Source of the DNA: Alphaproteobacteria bacterium
Lineage (GTDB): Bacteria; Pseudomonadota; Alphaproteobacteria; UBA828
DNA: 36,893 bases
Reading direction: 5' to 3'
Assembly (NCBI GenBank): GCA_022820945.1
Contig: JAJEEP010000088.1
Span: 1 to 36,893 of the forward strand
Made by a program: the position numbers and the translations under genes. Below, piece by piece: positions 8,722 through 16,188 of this stretch (the first letter of the stretch is position 1; each line of letters begins with the position of its first letter). The notes below the pieces were generated by a model that was not told where the DNA came from, did no database searches, and was given only the letters and a program-made list of their open reading frames with translations.

Positions 8722-9617
8722 TCCTCGGAGAAATCGCGGACCGCGCTGTCGAAGCGCCCGTATCCCGCATAGTCCACGATGTCATAGAGGTGCGCCCTGG
8801 TCATCATGCGCGGCACGAGGCCCGGCTGGTCGTCGCCCTCGTCGAGGTCCCGGAGCCCGTCCTCCACAGCCTTCATGGCGAGCCGGAAGGTCGTGACCGG
8901 GTAGATCACCAGGTTGTAGCCGAGGTCCGCCAGCCGCTTGCGGGAGAGCAGCGGCGACTTGCCGAACTCGGTCATGTTGGCCATGAGCGGTGCGTCGATG
9001 GCCGCACGGAAGGCTTCGAACTCGCGCTCGTCCTGCAGTGCCTCGGGGAAGATCATGGCGGCACCCGCATCGACGTAGGCCCTGGCCCGGTCGATGGCCT
9101 TCTCCAGCCCTTCGGGCCCGCGCGCATCGGTGCGGGCGATGAGCAGAAAGTCCGGGTCGCGCTGGGCCTCCGCCGCAGCCCGCACGCGGCGCACCATCTC
9201 CGCCGTCGGTACCAGGGTCTTGCGGTCCAGATGGCCGCAGCGTTTGGGGCTTTCCTGGTCCTCCAGGTGGCAGCCCGCAAGCCCGGCCTCCTCGAGCAGC
9301 GCCACGGTGCGGGCGGCGTTGAGCGGGGCACCGAAGCCGGTGTCGACGTCCACGATCACGGGCAGCGTGCAGGCCCGCACGATGGCCTGCGCGCGGGCGA
9401 CCACCTCGCTCTGGGTCACCAGCCCGATGTCCGGCAGGCCGAGGTCGGCGGCGAGCGCTGCGCCGGAAACGTAGACCCCGTCGAAGCCCTGGCGCTCAAT
9501 TAGCTTCGCCACGATCGGCGCGAACGCGCCGGGGAAGCGCAGCAACCCGCCGCTCGCGAGCGCCGTGCGCAGCGCCCGTCGGCGCGCGGGTGTCGGCACG
9601 TCCGAGGCCCCGATCAC
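8718..9617 (-). CDS. Isocitrate lyase/PEP mutase family protein, 2-methylisocitrate lyase (PrpB) like
   Basis: A 299-residue TIM-barrel lyase. DVDTGFG (about 93-99, metal-binding aspartates) and the catalytic cysteine loop KRCGH (about 125-129) match PrpB; MANMTEFGKSPLLS and the YPVTTFR segment further support it. Known family reactions include 2-methylisocitrate to pyruvate plus succinate, dimethylmalate cleavage and oxaloacetate decarboxylation; the sequence does not separate these. GTG start. It is the first gene of the three-gene minus-strand operon and is divergent from the luciferase-like monooxygenase at 9758. No prpC or prpD homologue is in the window, so a full methylcitrate cycle is not encoded here. 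Confidence 0.87.
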   Translation of the reverse strand: MIGASDVPTPARRRALRTALASGGLLRFPGAFAPIVAKLIERQGFDGVYVSGAALAADLGLPDIGLVTQSEVVARAQAIVRACTLPVIVDVDTGFGAPLNAARTVALLEEAGLAGCHLEDQESPKRCGHLDRKTLVPTAEMVRRVRAAAEAQRDPDFLLIARTDARGPEGLEKAIDRARAYVDAGAAMIFPEALQDEREFEAFRAAIDAPLMANMTEFGKSPLLSRKRLADLGYNLVIYPVTTFRLAMKAVEDGLRDLDEGDDQPGLVPRMMTRAHLYDIVDYAGYGRFDSAVRDFSEE

Positions 9618-9674
9618 GCTGCGCCTCCCACCGTCCCGCGTGCCTTGCGGGCTAGTGTGCGGCGCCGCATCCGA

Positions 9675-9684
9675 TGGTATATGG
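9675..9684. promoter_or_regulatory. Possible operator in the PrpB-like/LLM divergent region
   Basis: The 140-bp divergent spacer contains an AT-rich tggtatatgg within otherwise very GC-rich DNA. This resembles half-matched operators of GntR-type regulators (TGGTATACCA class). No regulator gene is adjacent. It is a weak candidate based on composition and partial symmetry only. Confidence 0.25.
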
Positions 9685-9757
9685 TGCGCCGGGCCGCCCG
9701 GCGACGGGCGGGCAAGGGGGTTGCGCGCGCAGTGCTGCGGGACAAGGGAGGAGATCG

Positions 9758-10861
9758 ATGAAGCTGGGCCTGTTCATGATGCCGATCCACAACCACACGA
9801 GGGACTATCACACGACCCTCATGGAGGATATCGAGGCGATCGTTCATGCCGACAGCCTCGGCTTCTCCGAGGCCTGGGTCGGCGAGCACTACAGCTCCAA
9901 GTCGGAGCAGATCACCTCGCCTCTGCTCTTTCTCGCGCACGTGCTGCCGCACACCAAGCAGATCGTCGCCGGCACCGGCGTGATCTGCCTGCCGCAGTAT
10001 CACCCGGCGGTGACCGCAGGCCAGATCGCCATGTTCGACCACCTGGCGAAGGGGCGCTACATCGCGGGCCTCGGCCCCGGCGGGCTGCCGCCGGACTTCG
10101 AGGTCTTCGGCGTGATGGACGCGGACCGCAACTCCATGATGATCGAGGCCATCGACATCATGATCGACATCTGGACCTCCGATCCGCCTTACAACTACGA
10201 CGGCGAGCACTGGAAGATTTCCCTCAAGGACTGGGTCCACGAGGATATCGGGCTGGGCTACATGGCCAAGCCCTATCAGAAGCCCTATCCGCCCATCGCG
10301 ATCTCCGCGATGAGCCCCTTCTCGGGCTCGATCAAGTTCGCGGGCTCGCGCGGCTACATCCCGATCTCGGCCAACTTCATCGGCACCTGGTCGGCCAAGT
10401 CTCACTGGCAGGTCTACGCCGACGCGGCGGCCAAGGCGGGTCATTCGACCGACCCCGAGATCTGGCGCGTCGCGCGCAACATCCACGTGGACGAGACCGA
10501 CGAGGCGGCCGAGGCCTTCGTCAAGACGGCGGAGGACAGCACCGACTGGTACTTCAGCTACCTCTTCCGCATTTTCGAACGGGCCGAGATGAAGGGGCCC
10601 TTCGTCGTCAACCAGGGCGACGATCCGGCCGCGCTCACGCACGAATCGATCCGCGACAACTACACGATCTACGGCAGTCCGGAGACGGTGGCCGAGAAGA
10701 TCCTGGCGTTGCGCGACGAGATCGGCCATTTCGGCACCCTGATGCTGACCGCACAGGACTGGACCGACAAGGAGCGGATGAAACGCTCCATGTCGCTGCT
10801 CGCCGAAGAGGTCATGCCCAAGGTCAACGCCGCCATCGGCACGCAGGCGGCGGCGGAGTAG
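9758..10861 (+). CDS. LLM-class flavin-dependent oxidoreductase
   Basis: A bacterial-luciferase-like monooxygenase of 367 residues. MKLGLFMMPIHNH opens the TIM barrel, followed by SLGFSEAWVGEHY (about 33-45), a typical flavin-site segment, then RYIAGLGPGGLPPDFEVFG. The long insert with a tryptophan-rich GTWSAKSHW is like limonene- or alkane-type members. The ATG at 9758 is chosen because GGGAGGAG precedes it; an upstream in-frame start at 9674 has none. The SDR gene follows after 31 bp, so monooxygenation followed by dehydrogenation of one substrate is likely (inferred). It needs a flavin reductase from elsewhere. Confidence 0.88.
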   Translation: MKLGLFMMPIHNHTRDYHTTLMEDIEAIVHADSLGFSEAWVGEHYSSKSEQITSPLLFLAHVLPHTKQIVAGTGVICLPQYHPAVTAGQIAMFDHLAKGRYIAGLGPGGLPPDFEVFGVMDADRNSMMIEAIDIMIDIWTSDPPYNYDGEHWKISLKDWVHEDIGLGYMAKPYQKPYPPIAISAMSPFSGSIKFAGSRGYIPISANFIGTWSAKSHWQVYADAAAKAGHSTDPEIWRVARNIHVDETDEAAEAFVKTAEDSTDWYFSYLFRIFERAEMKGPFVVNQGDDPAALTHESIRDNYTIYGSPETVAEKILALRDEIGHFGTLMLTAQDWTDKERMKRSMSLLAEEVMPKVNAAIGTQAAAE

Positions 10862-10892
10862 GGCCGCCGCTCTCGCGCGGGGAGGGCGGGCG

Positions 10893-11621
10893 ACGAGCGA
10901 CTACGCCCTCATCACCGGCGGCGCCCGCGGCATCGGCCGGGCGACGGCGGCCCGGCTCCGCGCCGAGGGCTGCCGGATCGTGGTCTTCGATGTCCTGGAG
11001 CCGGAAGACCCGGTGGACGCGTTCATCGCGGTGGACCTCGCCGATCGGGCGGCCACGGCGCGGGCGCTGGGGCAGGCGCTCGATGGCCGCACCGTCACGC
11101 GGCTGGTCAACAACGTGGGCGCCGTGCGGCCTGCGCTGCTGGAGGATGCCACCCTCGACGACTTCGACTACCTGATGGCGCTCAACGTGCGCTCGGCGAT
11201 CCAGTGCACCAAGGCGGTGACACCGGGGATGCGCGCCGCCGGTTTCGGGCGCATCATCAACGTCTCCAGCCGCTCCGTGCGCGGCAAGGAGCTTCGCACC
11301 AACTACGCCGCGACCAAGGCGGCGCTGATCGGCCTCACGCGCACCTGGGCGCTGGAGCTCGGCGCCGACGGCATCACGGTCAACTGCATCTGCCCCGGCC
11401 CGACGGCGACCGAGCTTTACGTCGAGGCCAACCCGCCGGATTCGCCCCGCACCAGGGCCGCGCTCGCCGCGATCCCGGCCGGCCGCATCGGCACGCCCGA
11501 GGACATGGCCCACGCCATCGCCTTCTTCCTCGACGAGCGCAGCTCCTTCGTCACCGGCCAGGCGATCATGGTCTGCGGCGGCTCCAGCCTCGGCGCCCGC
11601 GAGAGCTACGCGCAAGCCTGA
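10893..11621 (+). CDS. SDR-family oxidoreductase with apparent ACG start
   Basis: A short-chain dehydrogenase with TGGARGIG (about 8-15), NNVG (about 77-80), serine in INVSSRS and the catalytic YAATK (about 141-145), 242 residues in total. The conserved N-terminus ..SDYALITGG is only encoded if translation begins well before the first GTG (10980, which would cut the cofactor loop). The codon at the expected start is ACG at 10893, seven bases after a strong GGGGAGG (10879-10885). No ATG, GTG or TTG lies in frame near it. So this is either a rare ACG start, a mutated ATG, or a base error. It forms a pair with the upstream monooxygenase. Confidence 0.85.
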   Translation, partial: TSDYALITGGARGIGRATAARLRAEGCRIVVFDVLEPEDPVDAFIAVDLADRAATARALGQALDGRTVTRLVNNVGAVRPALLEDATLDDFDYLMALNVRSAIQCTKAVTPGMRAAGFGRIINVSSRSVRGKELRTNYAATKAALIGLTRTWALELGADGITVNCICPGPTATELYVEANPPDSPRTRAALAAIPAGRIGTPEDMAHAIAFFLDERSSFVTGQAIMVCGGSSLGARESYAQA

Positions 11622-11692
11622 CTTCCGCGATTAGCGTATTCACAGTAGCCTATCGCGCCGATCAGTCCCGAACCCTCTAGTCGAAGTAGAGG

Positions 11693-12730
11693 CTAAAGTA
11701 CGGATAGAGTTCGCCTATACTTGTTGAACAATTCCCTGCAAGTGAGATTTATATCCACATTGACGTGCATAGGTGAGCCAGAGAGTCGTTGAAGCTCTGG
11801 GCTGATAACCTGAAGGTCTGCATCAGAAATTCCATAAGCGGTTCCATAACAATTGCACACCTTGTTATGGCGCTTTATTTCGTCAGACGATGGCTTTAGC
11901 AGTTCCAGGTTCTGTGAATGATAAGCAAAGCCAAGAAATATTAGGATGTCGGAAACTGCCATCTGCGCTCTAATTTTCACTATATCGCTCGCTTCCGGGT
12001 CCGTCCCCTCGGTAAACGTCTTGATTTGCTGTGCGAGCGTCACTAGATCTTGGGCGCGTGGCTCAGCACCAAAATCCATTTGAGCTGGTCCGCCGGTCCA
12101 CGGGAGTGAGCCAACCACTCCATAGGGATGAAATATATTCATTTCGCTGACAAGAGATGCAGCAGCGTCCGCGCTTAGTTCGTAATAGTTCTGTATTGAA
12201 TGATAGAGGAAATGCTCTATACAACGGTCATAGTTGAAGATAATAAGTGTGATTGTCGAGAGGCGTTCTCTAAGCCCTTCTGCTTGGCAGTTCTCTGAGA
12301 TGCGTTGCCAGAATACATTGAACCAAGTCTCTTCGAGGGAACCAAAGTTGAGTTTATCAACCGTGTATGAGTTCGGGCGACTGAGGCTTAGTTTGCTGCT
12401 CTTCTCTGCCTGCAATATTGATCTGATAATAGCGAGCTTGCCGCAGAGCTCGATTTTCTCGTTTCCCTTATGAGCTTCTATGAAGTTATCGATAGTCATT
12501 GCTTGTGGCAGGGCTTCACGGATCTTCATACAGGCTGGACGATATTGGTTGATATCTCCGCATGATCGAAGTGCTATTGTAATTGTCGGATCTCCAGAAA
12601 TCTGGTCAGTGTTGTTAAACCTAATGTCAAGATAGTTTGCTATAGACTTCTTTAGTTCTGTGCTGGTGGGAAGGCCGGCTTCCTGGCTTGCTCCAGCTCC
12701 AACCACAATCACTGTCTTCTTCGGATGCAT
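11693..12730 (-). CDS. SIR2-domain protein, probable horizontally acquired NADase-like effector
   Basis: About 345 residues. The N-terminal VIVVGAGASQEAGLPTS (about residues 9-25) is a SIR2/DHS-type nucleotide loop. FNYDRCIEH (centred on N168), FHPYGVVGS (H203) and ILIFLGFAYHSQNLELL (about 264-280) are the landmarks of the SIR2-like group found in bacterial defence proteins, where such domains degrade NAD+. There is no recognisable second domain. Base composition differs sharply from the neighbours: line 12181-12240 has 21 G/C of 60, against 47 of 60 at 11461-11520. Start: TTG-ATG-ATG at 12736-12728; the second ATG has the better spacing from GGAG. It begins about 20 bp after a truncated hicB. 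Defence function is inferred; no partner gene (HerA, APAZ, TIR) is seen. Confidence 0.75.
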   Translation of the reverse strand: MHPKKTVIVVGAGASQEAGLPTSTELKKSIANYLDIRFNNTDQISGDPTITIALRSCGDINQYRPACMKIREALPQAMTIDNFIEAHKGNEKIELCGKLAIIRSILQAEKSSKLSLSRPNSYTVDKLNFGSLEETWFNVFWQRISENCQAEGLRERLSTITLIIFNYDRCIEHFLYHSIQNYYELSADAAASLVSEMNIFHPYGVVGSLPWTGGPAQMDFGAEPRAQDLVTLAQQIKTFTEGTDPEASDIVKIRAQMAVSDILIFLGFAYHSQNLELLKPSSDEIKRHNKVCNCYGTAYGISDADLQVISPELQRLSGSPMHVNVDINLTCRELFNKYRRTLSVL

Positions 12731-12751
12731 CATCAACTCCGAGAGGGCGTG

Positions 12752-13030
12752 TCAAGAGATGCGAATTGGACGAAAGTTGCTTCTGAGCGCGATCTGCACC
12801 GGCGGAACCACCAGGGGCTTTCCCTTGCCGGCACGTGATGGCTCGGGCAGGTCCTCGCCCTCCCGAATCGCGGTCGCGATCAGCTCGCGCAGCAAATCCT
12901 TGGCTTCGAGGAGCGCCTCGTCGCGCGTGGCGCCGTCCGTCGCGCCCCATCCGAAGTCAGGAAACGTGACGACACACCGGCCGTCCTCGTCGCGCTCGAT
13001 TTCGGCAGGGTAGTTGTAGGAGTCAGGCAC
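12752..13030 (-). CDS. HicB-family antitoxin, truncated at the C-terminus
   Basis: The N-terminal partial RNase-H fold of HicB is clear: SYNYPAEIERDEDG, VVTFPDFGWGATDG, EALLEAKDLLREL and DLPEPSRAGKGKP. Family members go on with a DNA-binding domain of about 40 residues; here the frame ends with RSNFRPIRIS just after VPPVQIAL, so that domain is lost. The GTG at 13030 has GGAG nine bases upstream; an in-frame GTG at 13051 is the longer alternative. No hicA toxin gene is visible on either side. The loss coincides with the start of the AT-richer SIR2 gene, so insertion of that gene probably cut hicB. Possibly non-functional. Confidence 0.72.
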   Translation of the reverse strand: MPDSYNYPAEIERDEDGRCVVTFPDFGWGATDGATRDEALLEAKDLLRELIATAIREGEDLPEPSRAGKGKPLVVPPVQIALRSNFRPIRIS

Positions 13031-13142
13031 GGGTTCGGTCTCCGGGGACACTCGCGTCGGTCAGAGATAGGTGCGCGCATTTTTGTGCGCAACCGTTCAT
13101 TCACGACGGCTGCTCAAGCCGGGTTCGCCGAATCGCCCTATC

Positions 13143-14486
13143 TCACACCGGGCGGATGAAGGTGCCGGTGCCGGGGGCGCCGATCACCGCTCCTTCGGCG
13201 TAGACCGGCGTGCCCCTCACGTACGTGCTCGTCACCCACGCGCCGAAGGTCATGCCGTCGTAGGGGCTCCATTTCACCTGAGACGCCATGCCGGCGGCAT
13301 CGAAGGTCCACGGGCCGGGGGCGACGATGGCGAAGTCCGCGTCGGCACCTGGGGTGAGCGCGCCCTTGCGGGGATAGAGGCCGAAGTGCCGCGCCGGCCG
13401 TTCCGCGAGCAGCGCCGCCACCCGGCTCGGCGCGAGCCCTCGCTCGGTCACCATGCCCGTGTAGAGCGCGGCGAACAGGGTCTCCAGCCCCGGCACGCCC
13501 GAGCCGTTCTCCGAGAACTCGGGGCTCGACTTCCGCGAGAGCGGCCAGGCGACGTGATCCGACGAGACGAAATCCACTTCGTCGGCCACCACCTTCTCCC
13601 AGAGTGCTTCGCGCTCGTGCGCCGGGCGAATGGGCGGGTTCTGCTTGAGCCGGGCGCCCATGGTCAGCACCTGGCCCTCCTCGAACACCAGGTACTGCAC
13701 GCAGGTCTCGGCGCTCGCCCTCACACCCTCCTCGCGGTAGCGCTTCGCCTGCTCGATGCCGCGCGCGAGCGAGCTGTGCACGATGTGACAGCGCACGCCC
13801 GTCACCCGCGCGATCTCGAAGACCGCCGCATTGGCCACCACCTCGGCGACCGCCGGGCGGCCCGCGCCGTGGCTCTCCGGCGTGTTACGCCGCTCGTCGA
13901 GGAAGCGCTGCGTGAGACGGCGGACGATGGCGGCGTCCTCGTTGTGGAAGGCGACCGAGAGCCCGGTGTCGCGGATCGCCGGGAACAGCTCGTAGAGCTC
14001 GCCCATGTCGTAGCCGGGGAAGCGCACCGGGTGATACTCGTAGGTCGAGACCTTGAAGGCGCAGACGCCCGCCTCGGCGAGTTCCGCGATGCCCTCGGTG
14101 CCCGCGCCCTTCTTCGGCGCGCCATAGAGCGCGACATCCACCACTGCGAACCGCTCCAGGGTCTCGACCTTGGCCTCGAGCAGATCGACCGAGTTCACCG
14201 GCAGCGGGTCGTCGAAGGGCATGTCGACGATGGTGGTAACGCCCCCGGCAGCCGCCGCGACCGAGGCGTCGCCCAGACCCGCGATCCCCTCGCAGCTCCC
14301 GGCGTGGACCTGGCCGTCGATCACCCCGGGGAAGATCAGCCGGCCCCTCGCATCCACCGTCTCGGCCGCCTCCGGCGCCTCGCCGGTGCCGAGCGCGCCG
14401 ATCACGCCGCCGCGAACCGCGAGGAAGCCGTTCTCCAGCACCCGGTCCGGGAGCACGAGGTCGCCGCGAACCACGAGGTCGTACAT
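13143..14486 (-). CDS. Allantoinase/dihydroorotase-like cyclic amidohydrolase
   Basis: A 447-residue amidohydrolase-superfamily enzyme that would open a cyclic amide or ureide ring in the cytoplasm. Metal-site landmarks by position: Q59-x-H61 in IDGQVHAG, K145 in AFKVSTY (the carbamylated lysine position), H181 (AFHNED), H234/H237 (CHIVHSS) and D310 (SSDHVAW). The usual first histidine of the HxH motif is Gln59; some dihydroorotase relatives show this QVH form, so it may still bind one metal. It is the last gene of the operon that starts at the binding protein (21828), 12 bp after the GFA gene. Substrate could be allantoin, a hydantoin or a related ring; not resolved. Confidence 0.85.
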   Translation of the reverse strand: MYDLVVRGDLVLPDRVLENGFLAVRGGVIGALGTGEAPEAAETVDARGRLIFPGVIDGQVHAGSCEGIAGLGDASVAAAAGGVTTIVDMPFDDPLPVNSVDLLEAKVETLERFAVVDVALYGAPKKGAGTEGIAELAEAGVCAFKVSTYEYHPVRFPGYDMGELYELFPAIRDTGLSVAFHNEDAAIVRRLTQRFLDERRNTPESHGAGRPAVAEVVANAAVFEIARVTGVRCHIVHSSLARGIEQAKRYREEGVRASAETCVQYLVFEEGQVLTMGARLKQNPPIRPAHEREALWEKVVADEVDFVSSDHVAWPLSRKSSPEFSENGSGVPGLETLFAALYTGMVTERGLAPSRVAALLAERPARHFGLYPRKGALTPGADADFAIVAPGPWTFDAAGMASQVKWSPYDGMTFGAWVTSTYVRGTPVYAEGAVIGAPGTGTFIRPV

Positions 14487-14498
14487 GCGCCGTCTCCC

Positions 14499-14870
14499 CT
14501 AGCGTCCCGGCACGTCGTAGTAGTCGCCGGCGTCCTCGGTAAAGATGTGGCGCTCGATGGCAAGCCCGGTCGCGCCGTCCAGTGTGCCGGCGGTGATCGA
14601 GACGCGGTCCTCGCCAGCCGGCTCCCAGAACAGGTTGCCGCCGCAGCGATTGCAGAAGCCGCGCCGCGCACTCTCCGAGGAGTGGAACCAGACCAGGGTC
14701 TCGTCGGCTTCCAGCGCAAAGCGCGCCAGCGGCACCGAGGTCATGGCGGCAAAGTGGCCGGAGGTCTTGCGGCACTGCCCGCAGTGGCAGGCGATGACCC
14801 GGCGCAAGGGGCCCGTCGCCCGGTATCTGACACCGCCGCAGAGGCAGCCGCCGGTGTGGATGTCGCTCAT
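14499..14870 (-). CDS. GFA-family (CENP-V/Gfa) zinc protein
   Basis: A 123-residue member of the glutathione-dependent formaldehyde-activating family. The zinc cysteines are all present: C9 and C11 (GGCLCGG), C28, C30 and C33 (ACHCGQC), C73 and C76 (FCNRCGG). The ATG at 14870 has GAGGAGAAGGGG directly upstream, better than an upstream in-frame codon at 14936. It lies between two amidohydrolase genes in one operon. Most members have no proven activity. If the pathway frees formaldehyde (for instance from an N-methyl group) a detoxifying role would fit; this is inference. Confidence 0.88.
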   Translation of the reverse strand: MSDIHTGGCLCGGVRYRATGPLRRVIACHCGQCRKTSGHFAAMTSVPLARFALEADETLVWFHSSESARRGFCNRCGGNLFWEPAGEDRVSITAGTLDGATGLAIERHIFTEDAGDYYDVPGR

Positions 14871-14892
14871 CCCCTTCTCCTCGTGCGGCCCG

Positions 14893-16188
14893 CTAGGCAG
14901 CGAGCCGGGCGATCGCGGCCGCAAGCACCGCAGCACCTGCGCCGAAGTCCTCGAGCGTCATGGCCTCGTCCGGGTTGTGGCTGCCGTGGGCGTTGCGCAC
15001 CAGCACCATCGCGGCAGGAATCCCTGCGCGCTGGAAGACCGCGGCGTCGTGGCCCACGGTGGCGAAGCTCTGCGTCGGTATCTCGATTGCCTCGGCAGCT
15101 TCTTCCAGCACGGCGCGAAGAGCGGTGTCCAGCGGCGCCGGTGGGGCGCCGACGCACTCGCCCAGGTCGAACGCGACCCGGCGGCGCGTGGCGATCTCGT
15201 CCACGCGGGTCTCCACTTCGGCCCGGCACGCATCGAGGAAGGCCTGGCTCGTGCCGCCGAAGTTGAGCGTGAAATCGCAACGGCCGGGCACCTTCGTCAT
15301 GGCGTGGTGGGCGCCGTCGGTGAAGAACTTGCCCACGGTGAACACCGTGTCGGGCTCGCCGCTCTCCTCCTGCGCGATCCAGAAGGCCTCGAGCCCTTGC
15401 ACGAGCTCCGCCACGGCCAGCACCGTGTCCTGCCGGTGGTCGCGCGGCGTTGCGCCGGAATGGTCGTAGCGGCCGTGGCAGCTTGCACCCGGCCAGCGCA
15501 CGTTGCCGCGAATCACGGTGGGCACCGCCACCTGCGCGCCCGCTGCCACCAGCACCGGCCCCTGCTCGATGTGAAGCTCCAGGAAGGCGCAGGCGTTCGC
15601 GGGCGAGAGGCGGGGTGCGTCCTCGCGGCGGAGTGCCCCGGCATCGAGGCCCAGGTCTGCCATGTGCTCCGCCAGCGTCCGCCCGGTATCCGAGCGCGTC
15701 AGCGAGTCCAGGTGATCGTGGGAGAGCGAGCCGAGCGCGAGACGTGCGCCGATGAAGGGGATACCGAACCACACGCTCTCCTCCGCGCGCGTGGCGATGG
15801 CGGTCACGTCGCACTCCGGCTGCCAGCCGATATCGCGGAACGCGGCCAGCACGATGAGCCCGGCGACCGCGCCAGCAAGCCCGTCGTAGTGCCCGCCGGT
15901 GGGCACGGAATCGGTGTGCGAGCCGGTCAGCACGGCGGGCGCGCTCCGGTCCCGGCCCGACAGCGTGCAGTAGAGGTTGCCCGCGTGGTCGTAAGCCGCT
16001 TCCAGGCCGAGCGCTCCGGCGGCATCGGCAAGCCGCTCGCTGGCGAAGTGATCCTCCGCGCTCCAGGCGGGCCGGGTGACGCCGGCCTCCGCCGCGCTCG
16101 CCGCCCGAATCTCGTCGAAGAGCGATTCCGCCAGCGGCAGCCGGGCCTCCACCGCGGCGCGCAGCGCGCGCCCGTCGGCAGCGCTCAT
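14893..16188 (-). CDS. M20-family ureido/N-carbamoyl amidohydrolase (allantoate amidohydrolase or L-carbamoylase type)
   Basis: A zinc-dependent hydrolase of 431 residues that cleaves linear ureido compounds to amine, CO2 and ammonia. Metal ligands are visible in order: H91 in GSHTDSVPTGGHYDG, D102 in the same segment, E136/E137 (AEES), the histidine of LELHIEQGPVL and the histidine of GSHNPDEAM. The ATG at 16188 overlaps the stop of the upstream monooxygenase as ATGA, showing translational coupling; an upstream in-frame start at 16290 lies inside that gene and is unlikely. It pairs logically with the cyclic amidohydrolase at 13143: ring opening, then decarbamoylation. Hydantoinase/carbamoylase or allantoin routes are equally possible. 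Confidence 0.88.
   Translation of the reverse strand: MSAADGRALRAAVEARLPLAESLFDEIRAASAAEAGVTRPAWSAEDHFASERLADAAGALGLEAAYDHAGNLYCTLSGRDRSAPAVLTGSHTDSVPTGGHYDGLAGAVAGLIVLAAFRDIGWQPECDVTAIATRAEESVWFGIPFIGARLALGSLSHDHLDSLTRSDTGRTLAEHMADLGLDAGALRREDAPRLSPANACAFLELHIEQGPVLVAAGAQVAVPTVIRGNVRWPGASCHGRYDHSGATPRDHRQDTVLAVAELVQGLEAFWIAQEESGEPDTVFTVGKFFTDGAHHAMTKVPGRCDFTLNFGGTSQAFLDACRAEVETRVDEIATRRRVAFDLGECVGAPPAPLDTALRAVLEEAAEAIEIPTQSFATVGHDAAVFQRAGIPAAMVLVRNAHGSHNPDEAMTLEDFGAGAAVLAAAIARLAA

Noticed and set aside
6466..8772. Long open frame antisense to the hydratase and CoA-transferase genes (also similar ones at 13071-15266, 17600-19576, 22585-24159 and 26054-28045)
   Set aside because: They are mirror frames of well-supported genes in GC-rich DNA, have Arg/Gly/His/Ala-rich compositions, no recognisable domains and no ribosome sites.
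8790..9620. Complete methylcitrate cycle
   Set aside because: Only a PrpB-like gene is present; no methylcitrate synthase or dehydratase gene lies in the window.
12752..13140. A hicA toxin gene next to hicB
   Set aside because: The space upstream of hicB (about 90-110 bp) is too short and no double-stranded RNA-binding-like frame is visible.
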